DNA of 17,458 nt from Rhizobiaceae bacterium (GTDB lineage: Bacteria > Pseudomonadota > Alphaproteobacteria > Rhizobiales > Rhizobiaceae), in contig JAJFMR010000019.1 in NCBI GenBank assembly GCA_020696915.1, forward strand, positions 1-17,458, written 5' to 3'. Under the pieces are notes generated by a model. It was not told the origin of the DNA, did not search any database, and saw only the letters and a list, made by a program, of their open reading frames with translations. Both the position numbers and the translations under genes were made by a program. The number at the start of each line of letters is the position of its first letter. The first letter of the stretch is position 1. Positions 1-6,942 of the stretch are shown here, in pieces.

Positions 1-2
1 GC

Positions 3-92
3 ATCGTGGTCATCCGGAGCTTTGTCCCCGACCCGAGCTGGCAGTCCACCGTATCGGGTTTCCTCGGCAATCTGTCCTGCGACCCGCAGTGA
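3..92 (+). CDS. C-terminal end of an unidentified protein (truncated by the window edge)
   Basis: An open frame enters from the left edge and ends at a TGA at 90-92, giving 29 residues that start IVVIRSFVPDPSWQ and end GNLSCDPQ. The codons are GC-rich at third positions like the rest of the window, and no other frame there reads through as plausibly. Too little is visible to name a family, and no membrane helix or motif can be recognised. It could be a chance open frame, but a real gene tail best explains why the next plus-strand gene does not begin until 440. Confidence 0.45.
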   Translation: MVVIRSFVPDPSWQSTVSGFLGNLSCDPQ

Positions 93-111
93 CCGCGGCC
101 ACCTGGCCGTG

Positions 112-312
112 TCAGCGGCGCGGCGCCGGAAACTCCTGAGGCGCTTCGGCAACTCGCAGCGGCGCAACGCCAGGCCTGCGGCGGGGCGCCGATGCCTCGC
201 CGCGCTCGTAGCGCACCCCCGGGAAGATGACGACCGAGGCTTCCGTCCCGGCGGGGCGAGGCTTTGGCCGCATGGCCGCAGTCCGCGGCTTGAATGACAG
301 AATGCTGCCCAT
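112..312 (-). CDS. small hypothetical protein, 66 aa, ending family motif VIFPGVRYER
   Basis: A 66-residue basic protein of unknown function. The start chosen is the ATG at 310-312, because GAGGGAG lies eight bases upstream of it; a start 18 codons further upstream is possible but has no such site. Visible features are a short N-terminal stretch MGSILSFKPR, a Pro/Arg/Ala linker, and the hydrophobic segment ASVVIFPGVRYER, followed by a low-complexity Arg/Pro/Ala tail. From memory, small rhizobial proteins share an FPGVRYER-like end, but I cannot verify this here. There is no TM helix or signal peptide. It is transcribed divergently from the DUF2336 gene, with a symmetric CtrA-type site between them, so co-regulation is possible. 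It might still be a chance frame in GC-rich DNA. Confidence 0.55.
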   Translation of the reverse strand: MGSILSFKPRTAAMRPKPRPAGTEASVVIFPGVRYERGEASAPRRRPGVAPLRVAEAPQEFPAPRR

Positions 313-381
313 GGCGGAGACTCCCTCGGCTGGACCGGAGCAATGACGCAACGCCTCCGCGGTCATAAGGTACAGCAGACG

Positions 382-398
382 GTTAACAGCACTTTAAC
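382..398. promoter_or_regulatory. CtrA-type binding site, GTTAA-N7-TTAAC
   Basis: GTTAA at 382-386 and TTAAC at 394-398 are separated by exactly seven bases (CAGCACT). This matches the alphaproteobacterial CtrA consensus TTAA-N7-TTAAC and, because the arms are inverted copies, matches it on both strands. It lies 41 bp upstream of the DUF2336 start and 69 bp upstream of the small minus-strand gene. A TAAATT at 409-414 could be the -10 for the plus-strand promoter. Binding is inferred from the motif only. Confidence 0.6.
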
Positions 399-439
399 GG
401 ATCGCCTCTAAATTCGTTCAAAGTGCGTGTTTTCCAGAG

Positions 440-1438
440 TTGGCGTCCCGCTCAGTGTCCGGTTCAGACTTCAGGCAGATCACCCTGAACGGCGAAGCGC
501 CCAAGCGCGAGCGCCTGTTCCGGGCGGCAGTCTCCGCCTTCTGCTCGCTGACCCGGCCGTCACGGCGCGACATCTCGCAGCTGGAAGACCTGACCCTGCC
601 GCTGTTCGACTGCGTGTCGCCGGAGTCGCGCCGCTACGTGGCGGCGGCGCTGTCCGAATGCCCCTACCCGCCGCCTCGCCTGGTAAGGCGCCTGTGCGAC
701 GAACCGCTGGAGATCGCCGCCCCTCTGCTCATCCGCTCGAAAGCCCTGACCGAGATCGATCTGCTGGCCTTCATAGGCCGCCACGGCGCCGGGCATGCGC
801 GCGCCATCGGCCGCCGGCCAGGCCTCAATGCGACGATTGCTGACCTGATTGCGGTGATCGACAGGAAATCGCGCCAGCCGCACGCGGCGCCGGCCGAGAC
901 GGCGACACGCAAAGACGAGAATGGCCGGCCCGCCGCCGAGCCGCCATCGCAGGGGGCCGAAAGCGCACGACGCCGCCTGCGCTCCCTGATGACGGCTTCC
1001 GATAACCGGAAGGCGACGACCGGCGGCCCGGTGCCGTCGCGCTATGCCCGGCTGCGCGATACGGCGCTTGCCGATCATCCGGCGTTTTTCCACACCGCGC
1101 TTGCCGATGCGCTGCAGGTCGACTACGCGGCGGTTCGCCGCGTTGCCCGCACGTCGTCCTGCGGCTGGCTGCTCACGGCGCTGCGGGCTCTCGACCTGAA
1201 CGACGAGCGGGCTTTCCTCATCGCCGCCTGTGTCGTTCCATCCGAGTTCTCGGGCGCCGAATCCATCCGGCTTTTCCTGTCCCGATATCGCCTGCTTTCC
1301 CGTGAGGCGGCGCTGCGACGCGTCGTTGCGTGGCAGGTGGAGACGGAAGCCGGGAAAGGCGACACGGAGATGGTGAGAGAAGCTGTCGCGCCGGATGCGG
1401 CCGGGGAAGGGCCATTCAGCGCGAAGGCATCGGGATGA
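440..1438 (+). CDS. DUF2336 domain-containing protein
   Basis: A 332-residue soluble protein assigned to the DUF2336 family, which is frequent in Alphaproteobacteria and has no settled function. Residues about 20-150 form HEAT-like helical repeats with the expected pattern: LEDLTLPLFDCVSPESRRYV, then ALSECPYPPPRLVRRL, EIAAPLLIRSKALTEIDLLAF and IGRRPGLNATIADLI. A charged, low-complexity linker (about 150-195) leads to a second helical block (about 200-300). The start is a TTG at 440 with only a weak upstream purine run; an in-frame stop at 395-397 limits extension, and no ATG start is available in the conserved N-terminal part. A CtrA-type site lies just upstream. The last 23 bases overlap the convergent DUF1491 gene. 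The family call is from pattern recognition, and the exact start is uncertain. Confidence 0.8.
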   Translation: MASRSVSGSDFRQITLNGEAPKRERLFRAAVSAFCSLTRPSRRDISQLEDLTLPLFDCVSPESRRYVAAALSECPYPPPRLVRRLCDEPLEIAAPLLIRSKALTEIDLLAFIGRHGAGHARAIGRRPGLNATIADLIAVIDRKSRQPHAAPAETATRKDENGRPAAEPPSQGAESARRRLRSLMTASDNRKATTGGPVPSRYARLRDTALADHPAFFHTALADALQVDYAAVRRVARTSSCGWLLTALRALDLNDERAFLIAACVVPSEFSGAESIRLFLSRYRLLSREAALRRVVAWQVETEAGKGDTEMVREAVAPDAAGEGPFSAKASG

Positions 1439-1763
1439 GGCTCTCGATCGGCAGTTCGCCCGGCTCGATCTCCACCACCCAGATGTCGGGGTCGAAGCGC
1501 TGTTCGCTCTCGAGGCGCTTTTCGATCGCCGCGGCATCCTCGCCCGCGTCGAGCGCCAGGAACAGCCGTTCGTCAGGCCTGGCACTATCGTAGCTGGTCT
1601 GCGGGGCAGGCCCGAACAGGGTGGCCTGGCCGAACCGGCTGCGGCACAGCACGAAAACGGCGCCCGCTTCGCCGGCGCCGCGCCTTGCCACCGCGGCGAA
1701 ACCGCCGGAGCCGAACACCCGCCTGACCAGAGCGGCCACGAAGAAGTCGGTGGTCAGGCGCAT
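1416..1763 (-). CDS. DUF1491 family protein
   Basis: A 115-residue protein that fits the DUF1491 family, small alphaproteobacterial proteins of unknown role. The recognisable order is MRLTTDFFVAALVRRVFGSGG at the N-terminus, ARRGAGEAGAVFVLCR, FGPAPQTSYD, a Glu/Arg-rich central part, and RFDPDIWVVEIE near the end. The start is placed at the ATG at 1761-1763 because family members begin MRLTTDF; the frame is open 26 codons further upstream, but that stretch does not look like protein. No strong ribosome binding site is visible. It runs tail to tail into DUF2336 with a 23-bp overlap of the two coding ends. About 260 bp separate it from the next minus-strand gene, so it probably has its own promoter there, though none was identified. 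Confidence 0.85.
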   Translation of the reverse strand: MRLTTDFFVAALVRRVFGSGGFAAVARRGAGEAGAVFVLCRSRFGQATLFGPAPQTSYDSARPDERLFLALDAGEDAAAIEKRLESEQRFDPDIWVVEIEPGELPIESLIPMPSR

Positions 1764-2023
1764 GACGCAGGAACCGGCGTGCGCGGCCCGGCAGCGAATG
1801 CCGACGGGCATCGCCACCACGCCCTGGTCATGACCGGGCAAGCAACGCGCACCCCGGGAGCGGCATGGCTTCGGCCGCGCGATAGCGGTGCCGGACCTGG
1901 TCCTCCCGGCGCGCCGGCCCGAAGGTCACGGATCGGCGCCGGGCTGTCGCTGCGCCCGCGTGACCATGGCGGTGGATGCAGTACTGTCATTGCGAACTCG
2001 AGGCATCACACGGGCCGACCTTA

Positions 2024-2779
2024 TCAGTTCGTCAGCCCGATTTCCCGCATCTTCGCATAAAGGGCATCGTCCGGCTCACCGGTCTCCGGGAGTCCGAAGA
2101 GCGCCTGGAATTCGTGGATGGCCGCCCTGGTGCGGGCGCCAAGGACCCCGTCGACCTCCATCGCCTCGTTGCCGAACGCCCTGAGGCCTGCCTGCAGCTT
2201 CATGATCTGGCGGTCCGCAGGGATCGGCATCGCGGCCGCGTCGGCGTCAGGCACGGCCGGCGCAGTTCGCGTTGCCGCGGCCGGGATCGGCACGATGCCG
2301 GCGGTGTCCGGAGATGCGCCGAGTTGATCCAGCAAGGCATCGTCTACGGACCCGGTCGGCGCCAGCCCGACCCTCGCCTGATAGTCGGTGATCGCCTGTC
2401 TGGTAGCGGGTCCGGCAATCCCGTCGACGTCGCCTTCATAGAGGTCGAGTTTCCTCAGAATGGACTGGACTTCCCGGATCTTCGGATCACCGGACGGCCG
2501 GTCCGGCGGCGGCCGCTCTATGCGGATCGTGGCGTCCGGCATGGGCGGCGGCGCGATGACACCGGCAAAGTTGCGGGTGACGAAGAACGCTCCGGAATGG
2601 GCATGCGGCTGGTACCACAGCGCGTTGGCGGAAACGAAGCTCAAGGCAACCAGGAAGGCGGTCGAGCCTCCGACGAGGGCCGGGTTGCGAAACACCATCC
2701 GGCCGAAGCCGATGGCCGCAAGGGCGAACCGGTTTCCCTCGTCGTCCACAAAATCAGGCCGTCTTGCGGAAGGTCCCAT
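2024..2779 (-). CDS. membrane-anchored protein with two peptidoglycan-binding domains
   Basis: A 251-residue protein with one transmembrane helix (about 34-54), preceded by a charged cytoplasmic leader. A proline-rich spacer follows (about 75-97), then two peptidoglycan_binding_1-type domains at about 98-153 (DPKIREVQSILRKL, DVDGIAGPATRQAITDYQ) and 190-246 (DRQIMKLQAGLRAF, EVDGVLGARTRAAIHEFQ), joined by an Ala/Pro linker. The likely role is to sit in the inner membrane and contact the wall from the periplasm; no catalytic domain is present. The ATG at 2777-2779 has AAAGAGG a few bases upstream and lies 26 bases inside the end of the histidine kinase gene, so the two are almost certainly one operon with coupled translation. 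This suggests a link between kinase signalling and the envelope, which is inference. Confidence 0.85.
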   Translation of the reverse strand: MGPSARRPDFVDDEGNRFALAAIGFGRMVFRNPALVGGSTAFLVALSFVSANALWYQPHAHSGAFFVTRNFAGVIAPPPMPDATIRIERPPPDRPSGDPKIREVQSILRKLDLYEGDVDGIAGPATRQAITDYQARVGLAPTGSVDDALLDQLGASPDTAGIVPIPAAATRTAPAVPDADAAAMPIPADRQIMKLQAGLRAFGNEAMEVDGVLGARTRAAIHEFQALFGLPETGEPDDALYAKMREIGLTN

Positions 2780-4601
2780 TGCGCGCCTCTTTGAATGCTT
2801 CGCCGGGCAGCCTGACTATCGGCCCGACCGGGGCAGCCTCGTCCCTGGTCGGCCCCTCGAGCGGCAGGCTGATGGTGACGGTCGTGCCGTGGCCGGGCTC
2901 GCTTTCGATCTGCATGGTGCCATCGTGCAGTGATACCAGTCCCTTGACCAGTGAGAGGCCGAGGCCGGCGCCGTCGAAGTGCCTGGTGTAGTCGTTCTGG
3001 ACCTGCACGAACGGCTCGCCGATCAGCGCAAGATCATCGGCGCCGATGCCTATCCCCGTGTCGCTTACCCAGAAGATCAGGCGAGGGCCGGAGCGCCTGG
3101 CGCCGACGGTCACGTGGCCGCCCTCGGGCGTGAACTTGATCGCATTGGAGAGAAGATTGATCAGCATCTGCTGCACGGCGTGACGGTCCGCCGTGAGTTC
3201 GCCGGGATCGCGCGGGATGTCGGTCGAAACCTCCAGTCGCCTGGCGCCGGCCGCCGGGCCGAGCATCGAAACGCTCATCTCGACCGCGTCGCGGAAGCGG
3301 AAACGCTCCGCATTGACCGCGTAGACCCCGGACTCGAGCCGGGTCACGTCGAGCATGGAATTCACCAGCGCGAGGAGGTGGCGGCCCGACTGACCGACCA
3401 GGTCGACATATTCCTTCTGGCGGGGATCTCGAAAGGGCCCGAACATTTCGCAAAGCAGCATGTCCGAAAAGCCGATGATCGCGTTCAGCGGCGTCCGCAG
3501 CTCGTGGCTGACCGCGGCAAGCGTGCGGCTCCTGGCAATTGCCAGTGTCTCGGCCGACTCTCTGGCAGCCGCCAGCGATGCCCGCAGCCCGGCCACGTCT
3601 TCATTGCTTCGCAAGACGGCGATGATGACATCGCCCGAGTCCTCGCCGCGCACCATGTCGAGAAGGAACGGCCGGTACGCGCCGGGTCCGTTCCTGTCGC
3701 CCGGCGCACGCAGCCTGAACTCGACGCGCTGACGGCCGGCCCTGTGCCGAAGCTCGGTCAGGGCGCACAGATAGCCGACCCGGTCTGCAACATGGATCCT
3801 GTCGAACAGGCCGTCGCCAAGCAGCAGGTCAGGCGCAACGCCGATGATCCGCCGGGCCGCTGCCGAAGCATCGACCACCTCACCAGTGGGAGCGACACGG
3901 AACTCGACGGCATCGATGACTTCGCCGAGCCCGGGGAAAAAAACAGGCGGCGCCGGTTTCACCCGGACTTCAGCGGCCCATGCCGCGGCACGCGGCGCAA
4001 CCAGTCCGGCATAGGCAACCGGCAGCAGCCAATGCCATGCGTTGGCTGCAACGCCGGCGCCCGGAACGAACGCGCCAAGAAGTGCCTGGAGGGGCAAGAC
4101 GGCAAAGGCGGCCAACGTACCTATCGTCGCCGACCGCCGCGTCCGAACCAGCCAGCCCGCCTCGAACGGCAGGGCCAGGACGGCGAGGAGCACGGGCGAT
4201 GCCGGGCCGCCGGATGCAGCCACGAAGCCGGCGAGGGCAAGGACCGCAAGCGCCATGGCGACCGGTTCGATGCCGGTTTTCCTGCCGCCCAGTGCCACAA
4301 TGGCCGCGGCAAACCAGCAAAGGGTGAACGCAGCGCCGATCAGCCCCAGCGTGGCCATGCTGCCGAACGCCGGCGGAAAGAGCATCGCCATCGCCGCCGA
4401 CAGCGGCAAGGGAGAGGCGAGCAGGATGCCGACGAGGCGAGCATGCCGACGCCGATCCTTCGCGTCGGTCACCGAGGGATGGACCAGCCGCTCGCATCCC
4501 GAGCGCAAGGCCTTCAGCAATTCCTCGGTTCTCGTCGCAGACGCATTCAACTCGACGTACTCTTGGCCTGTCCGCTTCGGATCGACACTGCTCAGCCGCA
4601 A
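2754..4601 (-). CDS. six-TM PAS sensor histidine kinase, DivJ/PleC-type
   Basis: A 615-residue inner-membrane histidine kinase. A cytoplasmic leader (1-54, with CERLVHPSV at 36-44) is followed by about six hydrophobic helices between 55 and 205, a PAS-like domain (about 225-330), and the kinase core. The core has the H-box SHELRTPLNAIIGFSDML with phospho-acceptor His366, the N-box NLLSNAIKFTPEGG (482-495), the G1 box SDTGIGIG (513-520), EPFVQ (529-533) and the G2 box GAGLGLSLVKGL (544-555). The dimerisation sequence, with EMFGPF after the H-box, resembles the alphaproteobacterial DivJ/PleC/PdhS group that acts on DivK and so on CtrA. No receiver domain is attached. The start is a TTG at 4599-4601 with AAAGG upstream; an in-frame TAA just before it leaves little room for another. 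DivJ identity is likely but not proved. Confidence 0.85.
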   Translation of the reverse strand: MRLSSVDPKRTGQEYVELNASATRTEELLKALRSGCERLVHPSVTDAKDRRRHARLVGILLASPLPLSAAMAMLFPPAFGSMATLGLIGAAFTLCWFAAAIVALGGRKTGIEPVAMALAVLALAGFVAASGGPASPVLLAVLALPFEAGWLVRTRRSATIGTLAAFAVLPLQALLGAFVPGAGVAANAWHWLLPVAYAGLVAPRAAAWAAEVRVKPAPPVFFPGLGEVIDAVEFRVAPTGEVVDASAAARRIIGVAPDLLLGDGLFDRIHVADRVGYLCALTELRHRAGRQRVEFRLRAPGDRNGPGAYRPFLLDMVRGEDSGDVIIAVLRSNEDVAGLRASLAAARESAETLAIARSRTLAAVSHELRTPLNAIIGFSDMLLCEMFGPFRDPRQKEYVDLVGQSGRHLLALVNSMLDVTRLESGVYAVNAERFRFRDAVEMSVSMLGPAAGARRLEVSTDIPRDPGELTADRHAVQQMLINLLSNAIKFTPEGGHVTVGARRSGPRLIFWVSDTGIGIGADDLALIGEPFVQVQNDYTRHFDGAGLGLSLVKGLVSLHDGTMQIESEPGHGTTVTISLPLEGPTRDEAAPVGPIVRLPGEAFKEARNGTFRKTA

Positions 4602-4616
4602 ACTGGCATCGAGCCT

Positions 4617-4631
4617 TTAAGGAAAGAATAA
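4617..4631 (-). promoter_or_regulatory. degenerate CtrA-like half-matched site before the kinase gene
   Basis: On the minus strand, TTAT-N7-TTAA lies immediately upstream of the kinase TTG start, matching seven of the eight bases of the CtrA arms. It would overlap the ribosome binding region, so it could only act as a repressor site or be chance. Very tentative. Confidence 0.2.
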
Positions 4632-4965
4632 ATCCGGCCGCATGGCGCCCGCCGGCAAGCGCATTCCCACGACTGCTGGCAACCGGTGCCGCGTGCCGTC
4701 TGCTCCTATGGTAAACATGGTCTTTAGCCATGGCGGGGTTTGCCGCACCTCTTGCGCGCGCGTGGCCGTGGACTGATCCGCCGGCAATTCCCGTGTATTT
4801 GCAGGCTTTAGAATTCCGACGCTCGTCGCCACCCAGGATTCCGGATTCCTGTTCGATAAAGTTTTAATCAAAGTAGCTACAATGCCGATCGTCAGCGCAA
4901 GCCGTTCTTTCTTCTCGACGTGACATGTTCTCCTTGGCAGGGCGGCGAAAAACCGGGGCAGGCAG
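4632..4965. other. intergenic region between the divergent kinase and DUF5330 genes
   Basis: About 330 bp without a convincing gene. Frames that cross it on the minus strand run on into the kinase gene out of frame. Base composition drops to AT-rich around 4855-4882, where TAAAGTTTTAATCAAAG and the 8-bp palindrome GTAGCTAC (4873-4880) followed by AAT look like a promoter for the plus-strand DUF5330 gene. No terminator or RNA gene was recognised. Confidence 0.5.
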
Positions 4966-5271
4966 ATGGGTTTTCTGATCAGGATCGGATTCTGGTTCTC
5001 GCTGGTGCTGCTCATGCTGCCGCTTGGGCCACAGGGCGAGGCCGGCAGCGTCGGCGCTTTCCAGGCCTTCCTTGCGGCGCGCGAGGCGCTCAGCGACCTT
5101 GGCGGCATGTGCGAGCGCCGCCCTGAAGTCTGCAGGACCGGCAAGGATGCCATGCTGACGATCGGCGCAAGAGCCCAGGAGGGGGCGAACCTCGCCCTTG
5201 GGATGCTCGCCGCAGACGGCGCCGAACGTGATCCGACCGCCACGACCGGCAGCATCTTGGCGGCGGAGTAA
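4966..5271 (+). CDS. DUF5330 domain-containing protein, exported or membrane-anchored
   Basis: A 101-residue protein matching the pattern of the rhizobial DUF5330 family, which has no known function. It begins with a hydrophobic segment (about 4-21, FLIRIGFWFSLVLLMLPL) that can serve as signal peptide or anchor. Then come the characteristic AFQAFLAAREALSDLGGMC and CERRPEVCRTGKDAM, with two cysteines (about 49 and 55) that could form a disulphide in the periplasm, and IGARAQEGANLALGML. The acidic, Thr/Ala-rich tail looks unstructured. The ATG at 4966 follows a GGGGCAGG purine run. It lies 112 bp ahead of sufE on the same strand and may or may not share its transcript. Confidence 0.8.
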   Translation: MGFLIRIGFWFSLVLLMLPLGPQGEAGSVGAFQAFLAAREALSDLGGMCERRPEVCRTGKDAMLTIGARAQEGANLALGMLAADGAERDPTATTGSILAAE

Positions 5272-5383
5272 TTGGCGTCAAGGGTGCCTGACGGCGGTCG
5301 CGTGACCGCCCGCGCCACTTGTGCGGGCTGGAAGCCGCCTTATTTTGATGACGCCGGAGGGCCGGACACCTATATCAGGCGCA

Positions 5384-5827
5384 ATGGCCGAGACGATCCA
5401 AGACATCAGGGACACGTTTGCTTTCCTCGACTCCTGGGAAGACCGCTACCGCTATGTCATCGAACTCGGCGAGTCGCTGCCGCCCTTCCCGGAAGAAGCG
5501 CGTACCGGCACGTTCAAGGTGCCCGGATGCGTCAGTCAGGTCTGGCTCGTCACCCGGGCCGGCCCCGGGTCGGACCCCGTGGTCGAATTCCAGGGCGATT
5601 CGGACGCCCACATCGTTCGCGGCCTGGTCGCCATCATGCTCGCCCTGTTCTCGGGCCGACGCGCCAGCCAGATCATCGCCACGGACGCCGAAGCCACGAT
5701 GCGCGAGTTCGGCCTCGACGAGCACCTGACGCCGCAACGCGCCAATGGCCTCAGGTCGATGGTGAAACGGATCAAGGAGGACGCCCGGACTGCACTCGGC
5801 AGCCGGGTCACCAGCCTGTCCGGCTGA
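5384..5827 (+). CDS. sufE: SufE family cysteine desulfuration protein
   Basis: A 147-residue cytoplasmic sulfur acceptor. SufE takes persulfide sulfur from the desulfurase SufS onto an invariant Cys and passes it to the SufBCD scaffold for Fe-S cluster assembly. The acceptor is Cys49 in VPGCVSQVW, the family signature. The N-terminal IRDTFAFLDSWEDRYRYVIELG and the later IVRGLVAIMLALFSGR are also diagnostic, and the length is close to the usual 140-150. The start is the ATG at 5384, preceded by AGG at 5377-5379; a longer reading from an upstream GTG at 5321 would add 21 non-homologous residues. No other suf genes are present, so this copy is detached from the main cluster. A hairpin terminator follows. 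Confidence 0.92.
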   Translation: MAETIQDIRDTFAFLDSWEDRYRYVIELGESLPPFPEEARTGTFKVPGCVSQVWLVTRAGPGSDPVVEFQGDSDAHIVRGLVAIMLALFSGRRASQIIATDAEATMREFGLDEHLTPQRANGLRSMVKRIKEDARTALGSRVTSLSG

Positions 5828-5872
5828 GCGGCGGAAACCGCTGGCTCCAAGCGCATCTCGCTGCGACGTGAA

Positions 5873-5896
5873 GCGGCGCGCAGGCGCCGCCCCTTT
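5873..5896 (+). terminator. hairpin downstream of sufE
   Basis: GCGGCGC (5873-5879) and GCGCCGC (5884-5890) form a perfect 7-bp GC stem with a 4-base loop, followed by CCCTTT. It sits 46 bp after the sufE stop and 47 bp before the stop of the convergent mucR-type gene, so it may serve both. The U-tract is short, so Rho-independent function is uncertain. A smaller stem (AGCGG/CCGCT) lies at 5828-5842. Confidence 0.55.
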
Positions 5897-5943
5897 GCCA
5901 ACAACTGTCGCAGGCAGTCTCCGCCAAGGATGCGGGGGAGCGC

Positions 5944-6375
5944 TTAGCTCGCCTTGGCCTTTCGACCCAGCCCCATCTTCTTGGCGAGTTGAGAGCGCGC
6001 CGCCGCGTAGTTCGGCGCGACCATCGGATAGAGGGAGTCGAGCCCCCACTTTTCACGGTACTGGTCGGGGGTGAGCCCGTAATGCGTCATCAGGTGGCGC
6101 TTCAGAGATTTGAATTTCTTTCCGTCCTCGAGGCAGACGATGTAATCGTCATGCACCGAGCGCTTCGGATTGACCGCCGGCTTCGGCTTGTCGGCCTGCG
6201 GCTGCTCCGGACTGCCACCCACGCGCCCGAGCGCTGCGTGAACGTCGGCAATGAGGTTGGGTAGTTCTCCGGCCGGGACGGGATTGTTGCTGACATAGGC
6301 AGCAACCACATCCGCGGTCAGTCCAATGAGCATTTCACTGTTTGTTTCAGGCGTTTCGAGATTGTCCATTTTCAT
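5944..6375 (-). CDS. mucR: MucR/Ros family zinc-finger transcriptional regulator
   Basis: A 143-residue DNA-binding protein of the Ros/MucR family, which controls exopolysaccharide, motility, cell-cycle and virulence or symbiosis genes in Rhizobiales. The N-terminal half (about 10-52, LIGLTADVVAAYVSNN and LPNLIADVHAALG) is the oligomerisation region. The C-terminal half has the prokaryotic zinc finger IVCLEDGKKFKSLKRHLMTHYGLTPDQYREKW. Potential zinc ligands are Cys81, Asp84, His94 and His98, so the second Cys of classical Ros is Asp here, as in some Mesorhizobium family members. A basic tail follows (GLGRKAKA). The ATG at 6373-6375 has GGGG five bases before it; an ATG two codons later is also possible. 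A long upstream region suggests complex control, and MucR proteins are commonly autoregulated. Confidence 0.92.
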   Translation of the reverse strand: MKMDNLETPETNSEMLIGLTADVVAAYVSNNPVPAGELPNLIADVHAALGRVGGSPEQPQADKPKPAVNPKRSVHDDYIVCLEDGKKFKSLKRHLMTHYGLTPDQYREKWGLDSLYPMVAPNYAAARSQLAKKMGLGRKAKAS

Positions 6376-6942
6376 CTGAGCCCCAACGTTGAAGATGCAG
6401 TCTGCCCCTTGCTTTGGAAGTGGGGCGCGCGGGATTTTCCAAGCCTGTGCGGCAATGATTCCCGACTGGCTCTTTCATGAGCCCCGTTATTTACCAAGTC
6501 AACTGGACAAAAGGTCCATGTTGTTCCAAAAAACTGATGAACGCTGTATTTCCGGGGCTCGGCTGTGAAGTTCCATGCGTTACCAGTGTGGTGAATCTCG
6601 GAAACGTGACGAATAGTTGGCAGAAAGTCTGCCGCCGCAGCTGCTCTTCGGATCAGCCTTTGCGGAAATGAAAGAATTCAGCCCAAGCGGATTTCTCTGC
6701 TACGCAGGCATGAACCCTGGCCGATACGGCAGCAGACCCGCTGAGGCTTCCATCGCCCGTCGTCGGGCTGACGGTGCCGTTCGGGGAGGCTGCTTCCGCG
6801 AGTGCTTGGAGGATACTTCGGACGTCGAGAACATCACCATGTGGAGTGCCGCCCACCAGGCTGCGCTCGAAGCCGTGCTATGCGGGCTTGTTCCCGCCGA
6901 TCGGCAAGGCTATTTCCCCGTTCTTTTTCAGCGAGGATCTGC
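6376..6942. other. long intergenic region between mucR-type and SET-domain genes
   Basis: About 570 bp with no gene I can support. It is visibly less GC-rich than its surroundings between about 6380 and 6700. Open frames here (for example one from 6617 that continues into the SET gene out of frame) have no recognisable protein character. It probably holds the mucR-type promoter and leader on the minus strand, and the SET gene promoter on the plus strand. No tRNA, riboswitch or repeat family was recognised. Confidence 0.5.
6468..6518 (-). promoter_or_regulatory. possible mucR-type promoter flanked by two small dyads
   Basis: On the minus strand, TTGACT (6497-6502) could be a -35, with CATGAA (6474-6479) 17 bases downstream as a poor -10. 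A dyad GGCTC-N6-GAGCC (6468-6483) covers the -10, and a second, TGGAC-N5-GTCCA (6504-6518), lies just upstream of the -35. The arrangement suits operator control of the regulator gene about 100 bp downstream. It is a motif reading only. Confidence 0.3.

Noticed and set aside
560..1585. Long minus-strand frame (341 codons) across the DUF2336 gene
   Set aside because: Arg/Ala/Gly-rich text with no family signature; it is the antisense shadow of a GC-rich gene whose sense protein fits DUF2336.
1395..2060. Plus-strand frame of 221 codons over DUF1491 and the following gap
   Set aside because: Antisense to the recognisable DUF1491 protein, rich in His/Arg/Pro, with no motif and no good start.
2979..4631. 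Plus-strand frame of 550 codons
   Set aside because: Fully antisense to the histidine kinase, whose H, N, G1 and G2 boxes are all intact on the minus strand.
3970..4731. Minus-strand frame of 253 codons that also covers the region upstream of the kinase
   Set aside because: It is in a different frame from the kinase core over 3970-4601, and its sequence is Arg/His/Cys-rich without hydrophobic or motif structure.
5375..6049. Minus-strand frame of 224 codons
   Set aside because: Antisense to sufE and overlapping the mucR-type gene end; no protein character.
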